Of a DNA stretch of 10,260 nucleotides, positions 1 to 3,644 are shown in pieces. The stretch is taken from assembly GCA_013152165.1 (NCBI GenBank), contig JAADGY010000093.1:1-10260 (forward strand). Reading direction: 5' to 3'. Numbering within the stretch: position 1 is the stretch's first letter; the number at the start of each line of letters is the position of its first letter. The notes beneath the pieces were generated by a model. It had not been told where the DNA came from and did not search any database. It was given only the letters and a program-made list of their open reading frames with translations. The DNA is from a bacterium. GTDB taxonomy: Bacteria; Patescibacteriota; Microgenomatia; JAADGY01. The position numbers were made by a program, and so were the translations under genes.

Positions 1-16
1 CTCGCGTCGACGCGAG
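1..16. repeat. Perfect 16-bp palindrome at the window edge
   Basis: CTCGCGTCGACGCGAG is its own reverse complement. As RNA it would fold into a 6-bp GC-rich stem with a TCGA loop. No T-run follows on the plus strand. On the minus strand the sequence beyond it lies outside the window, so a terminator role cannot be judged. The palindrome may be part of a longer element cut by the window edge. Confidence 0.5.
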
Positions 17-30
17 TGAAAGGGGGCAAG

Positions 31-60
31 CACGAATCTCGAATGACCAAATGACAAAAA
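31..60. repeat. Short heptad-phased A-rich tract
   Basis: CGAA, CGAA, CCAA and ACAA cores begin at 33, 40, 47 and 54, exactly 7 nt apart. This is the smallest of four intergenic tracts in the window with the same period (see 1716, 5754 and 9974). No ORF or RNA gene is evident here. Confidence 0.45.
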
Positions 61-93
61 CATCACTTTTGAGAGTGGCAGGGCACAACCCTG
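56..93 (-). terminator. Possible terminator of the pilin-like operon
   Basis: Reading leftward from the last pilin-like gene, a CAGGG/CCCTG hairpin with a 5-nt loop (93-79) is followed by a weak CACT/AGTG hairpin (77-64). A run of five T follows on the minus strand (60-56). The stems are short and the T-run starts 3 nt after the second stem, so this is a weak intrinsic terminator candidate. Its position, 55 nt past the stop codon, fits the end of the transcript. Confidence 0.35.
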
Positions 94-147
94 GAACATG
101 ATAAAAATAGGGGGAGCCGGGATCTGGGGCAAGGCGGGTTTAAGGGT

Positions 148-504
148 TTATGGGCCGGGGATGGTTGGCTTTAAGATAAAATCCCATTGGCCGAAAAGGA
201 TTTGGCCGGCGATAGCGGCGATGGCAAAAGAGGCCAGCATAATGACAAGGCCAAGCAGACTTTGCCAGATCTTATTCCAAGCCTGGGTGATTTTATTGGA
301 GTCACCGCCAGCGTTGATGAAGTCAAAGCCGGCAAAGATAAAGTTGAAAAAGGCATACAGGCCGGCGGCGATAAAGATAAGAAAGATAATATTTCTTAAA
401 AAGGCGCTTAGGCCGTCTAAGGTAGGATCATAGCCGCCGACCTTAGTACCACCGATGGGCGGCTTGATGTCTCCGAAGATTGAGGATGGTGATGGAGTCG
501 GCAT
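148..504 (-). CDS. T4SS pilin-like two-helix membrane protein (fourth gene of the array)
   Basis: This 118-residue protein has a Pro/Ser-rich N-terminus and two hydrophobic segments, at about residues 33-58 and 80-104. A small polar loop, NAGGDSNKIT, lies between them, followed by KIWQSLLGLVIM. That helix, AGGDSxK loop, then amphipathic-to-hydrophobic helix pattern is typical of the VirB2/TrbC-like pilin proteins (T4SS_pilin-type families) that are frequent in CPR genomes. It starts 21 bp after the preceding gene ends. The spacer is nearly all A/T with no Shine-Dalgarno sequence. The partners suggested by context are the three upstream paralogues, and the product should sit in the cytoplasmic membrane or a surface filament. 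Family placement is from pattern only. It is the most divergent of the four in loop and tail. Confidence 0.75.
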   Translation of the reverse strand: MPTPSPSSIFGDIKPPIGGTKVGGYDPTLDGLSAFLRNIIFLIFIAAGLYAFFNFIFAGFDFINAGGDSNKITQAWNKIWQSLLGLVIMLASFAIAAIAGQILFGQWDFILKPTIPGP

Positions 505-525
505 TTTTTATTTTATTTTAATTTT

Positions 526-987
526 TTAACGTTTCCACTTGGGAATAAAATCGGTGGGAGTTGGGCTGGGGGCGTCATTGTCCCATTTCCACCTGGGAAT
601 TGATTGCCTAGGTGGAGTTTTTGGGGTCTGGTTGGTAAATTTTTGAGTGAGGCCGGTGATATGAAGAGTCAGCCACCAAAGAGCCCAAGCGGCCAGTAAA
701 ATAACCAAGCCGATGACGGCGTTTGACATTTTGTTTTGAGCGTTTTTGACCTTGTCGCTGTCGCCGCCGGCGGTTAGCCATTCGATGCCGCCCCAAATAA
801 AAAAGATCAAGACTGCTAGGGCGCCCAAAACAATGGCAAGGCCATAAAGTTTTGGCAGAAGCTGGCCTAGCTGGAGCTGTCCGCCCGGATAGGGAGCTAA
901 GGCTTCTCCCAAGTCGCTGACGGTGTCGCTGGAGGCGGCGTAGACGGTTGAGATTAAGTTAAGCATATAGGCTTTATGAGCAAACAA
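526..987 (-). CDS. T4SS pilin-like protein with proline-rich C-terminal tail (third gene)
   Basis: This is a 153-residue protein if it begins at the TTG at 987, or 146 residues from the ATG at 966. The TTG start overlaps the upstream gene by 14 bp and adds MFAHKAY in front of a hydrophobic stretch ending VYA-ASS, which resembles a short signal peptide. The ATG start leaves that stretch very short. Neither start has a Shine-Dalgarno sequence. Two membrane helices flank the loop TAGGDSDKVKNAQNK, as in the neighbouring pilin-like proteins. Unlike them, it has a tail of about 35 residues rich in Pro, Lys and Trp, with two similar words, IPRWKW and IPKWKR. The helix-loop-helix core is almost identical to the next gene, including at DNA level. 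The function is inferred from family resemblance: a membrane or filament subunit. Confidence 0.72.
   Translation of the reverse strand: MFAHKAYMLNLISTVYAASSDTVSDLGEALAPYPGGQLQLGQLLPKLYGLAIVLGALAVLIFFIWGGIEWLTAGGDSDKVKNAQNKMSNAVIGLVILLAAWALWWLTLHITGLTQKFTNQTPKTPPRQSIPRWKWDNDAPSPTPTDFIPKWKR
701..780. repeat. 80-bp near-identical block shared by two pilin-like genes (copy 1)
   Basis: This block aligns without gaps to 1077-1156 with two mismatches in 80 positions (A/G at 708/1084 and G/A at 749/1125). It encodes the loop and start of the second helix. Sequence on both sides diverges sharply, although both genes are pilin-like. That points to gene conversion or a recent partial duplication. Confidence 0.85.
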
Positions 988-1336
988 ATTGTAAAGTTTC
1001 CCAGTTGATGGGACAGAAGATGTTTAAGCCGATAAGCGGCAGAACAAATTTCAAAAGGGCAAAGCTTGATATGAGAATAACCAGGCCGATGACGGCGTTT
1101 GACATTTTGTTTTGAGCGTTTTTAACCTTGTCGCTGTCGCCGCCGGCGGTTAGCCACTCAAAAGATCCCCAAACAAAAAAGGCCAGAACTAGAATGCCGG
1201 CGATGACTAAAGCCAGCCCCCAGAGGGTAGTGATGATGTTGGAGAAAGATGTGCCGGCGCCGGCGCTAAATTCCGGCTTGATGACGGTGTTTCTGATCTG
1301 GCCGGCGGCTTGGGTTGGAGTTATTGCTCTTGGCAT
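974..1336 (-). CDS. T4SS pilin-like two-helix membrane protein (second gene)
   Basis: This 120-residue protein has a polar N-terminus of about 30 residues and a first hydrophobic helix around 36-60. The loop TAGGDSDKVKNAQNK follows, then a second helix around 82-106 ending near IGLNIFCPINW. Cysteines sit at the C-terminus (FCPIN and the final FVCS). They are absent from the core of the other copies and could pair outside the membrane; this is inference. The start codon ATG lies only 3 bp after the stop of the upstream gene, so the two are almost certainly cotranscribed. No clear Shine-Dalgarno sequence is present. Resemblance is to the VirB2/TrbC-like T4SS pilin group of CPR bacteria. No VirB4, VirD4 or other secretion gene lies in the window to confirm the system. 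Confidence 0.78.
   Translation of the reverse strand: MPRAITPTQAAGQIRNTVIKPEFSAGAGTSFSNIITTLWGLALVIAGILVLAFFVWGSFEWLTAGGDSDKVKNAQNKMSNAVIGLVILISSFALLKFVLPLIGLNIFCPINWETLQFVCS
1077..1156. repeat. 80-bp near-identical block shared by two pilin-like genes (copy 2)
   Basis: This is the partner of 701-780, in the same orientation and with 78 of 80 bases identical. It lies in the second pilin-like gene and covers the same codons in the same frame. Confidence 0.85.
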
Positions 1337-1339
1337 ATT

Positions 1340-1690
1340 TTAAGGGCTTAATTTTTGTAAAGCACCGGCTAAATCAAGCATTTGAATGCCGGTTATAATG
1401 CTGATAATTTTGGTGATAGTCATGGCGGCGACGATGATCATGAGGCCGATGAAAGAGTTGACTATTTGTTTTTGGGCCTCCGAGATTTTATTGCTGTCAC
1501 TGCCGGCGGACATCCATTGCCAGCCAGCTAAGATAAATTGAGTAGCGAACCAAAGCCCGGCGATAAGGGTGAGGAATGAAACAAGGAGGGTTAGGATGTT
1601 GGCTAGTGAAGAGGCGCCGGCGCCGCCAGCATCAGGGGCGAACTCGGGTTTAAGGAATTGAGTGGGGATAAGATCTAACTGCTTTGGCAT
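1340..1690 (-). CDS. T4SS pilin-like two-helix membrane protein (first gene of the array)
   Basis: This 116-residue protein has a Gly/Ala-rich polar N-terminus with GGAGASS, a first hydrophobic helix at about 30-55, and the loop SAGSDSNKISEAQKQ. The second helix, beginning IVNSFIGLMIIV, follows. It is the same fold pattern as the three downstream genes, with Ser replacing the second Gly in the loop. An AGGT lies 4 nt before the ATG, the only Shine-Dalgarno-like signal in this operon. It is the promoter-proximal gene, with about 100 bp of non-coding DNA upstream. I found no convincing -35/-10 pair there. The likely role is a membrane-embedded pilin-like or filament subunit. Family membership rests on pattern and context. 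Confidence 0.76.
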   Translation of the reverse strand: MPKQLDLIPTQFLKPEFAPDAGGAGASSLANILTLLVSFLTLIAGLWFATQFILAGWQWMSAGSDSNKISEAQKQIVNSFIGLMIIVAAMTITKIISIITGIQMLDLAGALQKLSP

Positions 1691-1715
1691 GTTACCTGTA
1701 TTTTAACATAAACAC

Positions 1716-1765
1716 AGTCAAAGTTGGGAGTTTGAGAGTAGGAAGTTGCAAGTTTAAAGGCAGTT
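1716..1765. repeat. Heptad-phased AGT tract upstream of the pilin-like operon
   Basis: AGT or AGG cores begin at 1716, 1722, 1729, 1737, 1744, 1751 and 1758. The steps are 6, 7, 8, 7, 7 and 7 nt. The core (AGTT plus three variable bases) is the same as in the tract at 5754-5808. The tract fills the gap between two minus-strand transcription units. Confidence 0.55.
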
Positions 1766-1791
1766 TTTTAATAGAAGTAGGGCGGTCCAGC

Positions 1792-2262
1792 CTATTTGTT
1801 TAGCTGTTTAGTTTTTGGGAGCTGGCATCTGGATAAAGTGTCTCGAATCCACCAGTAATAGTTGTCGCTTGGGGAAAGTTTAAAAAACCAAGCCGGCAGG
1901 TGCTGGCGGGGGTTGATTTGAAGCTGCGGTTTAAGGTGATTGGCCCGGCAGAAGTAAATAACAGCTTTTTGGAGTTGCTGCTTGGCTGGGGCCGGCTGGT
2001 TATGCTGCCACAGATAATCCGCTTCGTTTAACCGCTGGTAACCCAAAGAAAGAAAGTGATCAGGGCTGGGCTGGTGGGTGAGCTTATCCAAAATGCGGTG
2101 AAAATACAGGCGGGTAATCCATTGGCGGTTGGGGCCGGCTGACTGCAGGTAGCGGAGAGTGAAGGCTTGATATGAAATAGATAAGGACAAAATAAGCCCG
2201 GCGGCAAGGGTAAGAATAATTGACCAGATAAAGTAAGCAGGGGTGTTAGATTTATTTTTCAT
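1792..2262 (-). CDS. Hypothetical membrane-anchored protein with TPR-like helices
   Basis: This 156-residue protein is not one I recognise. It has a short basic N-terminus, one hydrophobic helix at about residues 11-29, and then a soluble part rich in Gln, His, Trp and Tyr. The segment around 72-113 (LGYQRLNEADYLW through FCRANHLKPQL) looks like a helix-turn-helix pair of the kind seen in tetratricopeptide repeats. This is weak evidence. The topology would place the soluble part outside the cytoplasm if the helix is a signal anchor. Its start overlaps the end of the DUF218 gene by 11 bp, so the pair is probably translationally coupled and may act together at the envelope. No Shine-Dalgarno sequence is seen. 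Confidence 0.7.
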   Translation of the reverse strand: MKNKSNTPAYFIWSIILTLAAGLILSLSISYQAFTLRYLQSAGPNRQWITRLYFHRILDKLTHQPSPDHFLSLGYQRLNEADYLWQHNQPAPAKQQLQKAVIYFCRANHLKPQLQINPRQHLPAWFFKLSPSDNYYWWIRDTLSRCQLPKTKQLNK

Positions 2263-2848
2263 TGAAGATGCGCCAGTAATCTTGCCAAAAAGCTAAGAAG
2301 TCGCGGCCAAGAAGCTGGAGCCTGAGCTTGTTGTTTTGCCAGCAAGGGCTTTTAACTGCCGGGGCCGGATAACTGTTAATACCTAAGGCTTTAGAAATCA
2401 TTAAGGCCCTGGTCATATGATAAGGTTCGGTGACGATGGCGATTTTAGTCCAGTTGTTCTTGACAATTATCTGCCTGGCAAAAAGAATATTTTCCCAAGT
2501 GTCGCTTGATTTATTTTCTGTCCAAATAATTCTGGGGTTAATGCCTTTGTGGCGGGCCAGGCTGGCCATAACTTGAGCCTGGGTGGGCTGGTTAAGGCTG
2601 TCCCGGCCGCCGGTCATGATGAGGGCGGAGGCCTGGCCGGTTTTAATCAGCGAGATGCCTGTGTCTAAACGGGCCAGCAGGCACTGGTTGATCTGGCCGT
2701 CGATGTATGTTTTAGTGCCTAGGATAACGGCGGCGTCTACTTTTTGATTAAGAGCCGGCAGGTGGTACGGCCGCCAGAAAAACCAGCCGGACAGTCCGAT
2801 AAGGCCGGCGATTAACAAAACAGCAAGAGAAAATAAAAACTTTTTCAC
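2252..2848 (-). CDS. DUF218 family (SanA/YdcF-like) membrane-anchored protein
   Basis: This 198-residue protein starts at a GTG (2848). One N-terminal hydrophobic helix at about 4-25 anchors it. The soluble domain shows the DUF218 pattern in order: DAAVILGTKT near residue 40, then an Arg/Leu helix (LLARLDTGISL). ALIMTGG follows near 80, ENKSSDTWENI near 111-121, and VTEPYHMTRALMI near 139-151. SanA/YdcF proteins are envelope proteins with a Rossmann-like core. SanA is linked to barrier function and vancomycin resistance in enteric bacteria, but the biochemical activity of most members is not settled. The upstream leader is AT-rich without a Shine-Dalgarno sequence. It overlaps the next gene by 11 bp and diverges from nrdR across a 328-bp gap. 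Confidence 0.85.
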   Translation of the reverse strand: MKKFLFSLAVLLIAGLIGLSGWFFWRPYHLPALNQKVDAAVILGTKTYIDGQINQCLLARLDTGISLIKTGQASALIMTGGRDSLNQPTQAQVMASLARHKGINPRIIWTENKSSDTWENILFARQIIVKNNWTKIAIVTEPYHMTRALMISKALGINSYPAPAVKSPCWQNNKLRLQLLGRDFLAFWQDYWRIFNEK

Positions 2849-2865
2849 TATAACTTAATAATAAC

Positions 2866-2886
2866 AAAAAGAGTCGGCACGGCCGA
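2866..2886 (-). terminator. Small hairpin plus T-run on the minus strand
   Basis: On the minus strand TCGGC-CGT-GCCGA is followed after two bases by CTTTTTG. The stem is five GC-rich pairs with a 3-nt loop. It lies upstream of the DUF218 start, so it could end a short leader RNA or attenuate that operon. The short stem makes this a weak call. Confidence 0.3.
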
Positions 2887-3039
2887 GAAGGTTTAAGAAG
2901 TTATTAAAGCAAAGAGTGTGCCACCTGGCCGAGTTTTATGGGATGGCAAGGCGTTTTTGGCTACATAAATTGTTCTTTAAGAGGACTGGCCGGCGGTTTT
3001 CAAAACGGCGAAAGAAGTTTCTAGAGGGGATTTAATATT

Positions 3040-3059
3040 GATATGGTTTGATATAGTTT
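3040..3059 (+). promoter_or_regulatory. Tandem GATATRGTTT half-sites upstream of the nrdR promoter
   Basis: GATATGGTTT (3040-3049) and GATATAGTTT (3050-3059) are direct repeats 10 bp apart. The same word returns at 3080 inside the first NrdR-box-like site, 30 bp further on. All three copies thus share one helical face. They resemble the right half of an NrdR box without a matching left half. Confidence 0.35.
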
Positions 3060-3066
3060 TTAATGA

Positions 3067-3095
3067 TTGACAAAAGGTAGATATAGTGTTTTATT
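3067..3095 (+). promoter_or_regulatory. Candidate sigma-70-type promoter for the nrdR-nrdJ operon
   Basis: There is a perfect TTGACA -35 at 3067-3072. With a 17-bp spacer the -10 would be TTTATT (3090-3095), a 4 of 6 match. The spacer contains a complete NrdR-box-like site and the expected start region contains the second. That is the usual arrangement for NrdR repression. Transcription would begin near 3102, leaving a leader of about 75 nt. Confidence 0.5.
3074..3089 (+). promoter_or_regulatory. NrdR-box-like site 1
   Basis: AAGGTAGATATAGTGT matches the published 16-bp NrdR box pattern (ACACwATATATwGTGT) at about 12 positions. The right half, ATATAGTGT, is a perfect match and the left half is weak. 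It sits between the -35 and the proposed -10, immediately upstream of nrdR. Confidence 0.55.
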
Positions 3096-3105
3096 AAGAC
3101 TTGTG

Positions 3106-3121
3106 ACACTAAATGTAGGAA
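3106..3121 (+). promoter_or_regulatory. NrdR-box-like site 2
   Basis: ACACTAAATGTAGGAA matches the NrdR box pattern at about 11 of 16 positions, with a perfect left half (ACACTA). Its centre is 32 bp from that of site 1, about three helical turns, which is the usual spacing of paired NrdR boxes. The strong halves of the two sites face each other (TAGTGT, 16 nt, ACACTA). Confidence 0.52.
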
Positions 3122-3176
3122 AAAATTAAGAAAGTTTATTAAGTTAGAGAGTCAACAAGCTTTTAAGCTTAAATTT

Positions 3177-3644
3177 ATGATTTGTCCTTTTTGCGGTCAT
3201 AACCAGGATTCCGTGATAGAGTCGCGCTATAACGAAAAAGACAATGTCTTAAGGCGCCGGCGAGGATGCGGTTTTTGCGGCAAGCGATTTACTACATATG
3301 AAAAGATCGAAAGCCCGGTGTTATGGGTGGTAAAAAGAGACAGTTCCAGAGAGGTTTTTGATAGAAACAAGTTAAAAGAGGGAGTTATGCGGGCCTGCAA
3401 CAAAAGGCCGATCAGCTTAGAGGCGATTGATCAGTTGGTTGATAAGGTGGAGCAGGAGTTGTTAAAAAAGGAAAGCAACGAAGTGAGTTCGCGGCAGGTG
3501 GGCGGAGCGGTGCTGCGGCGGCTAAGGCGGCTGGATGAGGTAGCCTATATACGGTTTGCGTCGGTGTATTTGGATTTTAACAGCGTCAACGATTTTGCTT
3601 TTTTGATTAAGAAGTTAGATGGAGGAGCAAGCCGTGACAGATAA
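3177..3644 (+). CDS. nrdR: Transcriptional repressor NrdR
   Basis: This 155-residue protein is the normal NrdR length. A zinc ribbon spans residues 3-34 with C3, C6, C31 and C34, followed by the DNA-contacting RRRRGC run and KRFTTYE. The ATP-cone covers about 47-137: VVKRDSSREVFDRNKL at 51-66, NKRP at 75-78, SSRQVGG and the signature AYIRFASVY at 123-131. The usual Gly after VKRD is Ser here. NrdR senses ATP/dATP through the cone and represses ribonucleotide reductase genes when dATP is high. The gene is first in an operon with three class II reductases and is preceded by two NrdR-box-like sites, so autoregulation is likely. The ATG has an A/T-rich leader and no Shine-Dalgarno sequence. The end overlaps the next gene. 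Confidence 0.96.
   Translation: MICPFCGHNQDSVIESRYNEKDNVLRRRRGCGFCGKRFTTYEKIESPVLWVVKRDSSREVFDRNKLKEGVMRACNKRPISLEAIDQLVDKVEQELLKKESNEVSSRQVGGAVLRRLRRLDEVAYIRFASVYLDFNSVNDFAFLIKKLDGGASRDR
3621..3627 (+). promoter_or_regulatory. Strong ribosome binding site inside nrdR that sets the nrdJ1 start
   Basis: GGAGGAG lies 6 nt before a GTG at 3634, an ideal Shine-Dalgarno spacing. The in-frame ATG at 3619 has only a poor upstream match and would have this site inside its own coding sequence. GTG at 3634 is therefore the better start. It overlaps the nrdR stop by 11 bp, which suits translational coupling. Confidence 0.65.

Larger units (their letters stand above)
2849..3176. other. Divergent intergenic region, DUF218 gene / nrdR
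   Basis: This 328-bp stretch has no convincing gene. From left to right it holds an AT-rich leader for the minus-strand gene and a small hairpin with a minus-strand T-run (2866-2886). It then has a moderately GC-rich part with no recognisable RNA family, a ladder of GATATRG words (3040-3059), and the nrdR promoter with two NrdR-box-like sites (3067-3121). An A-rich leader follows, with an AAGCTT-TT-AAGCTT motif at 3157-3170 just before the nrdR start. I looked for a cobalamin riboswitch and saw none of its conserved boxes. Confidence 0.6.

Noticed and set aside
2938..3024. Small plus-strand ORF of 28 codons (ATG at 2938, TAG at 3022-3024) in the divergent intergenic region
   Set aside because: No ribosome binding site, no recognisable sequence, and it lies upstream of the nrdR promoter. 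An ORF of this length is expected by chance.
2880..3060. Possible cobalamin riboswitch before the B12-dependent reductase operon
   Set aside because: The GCCA and CCTGG fragments near 2920-2930 lack the rest of the conserved B12 box and the region lies upstream of the predicted transcription start.
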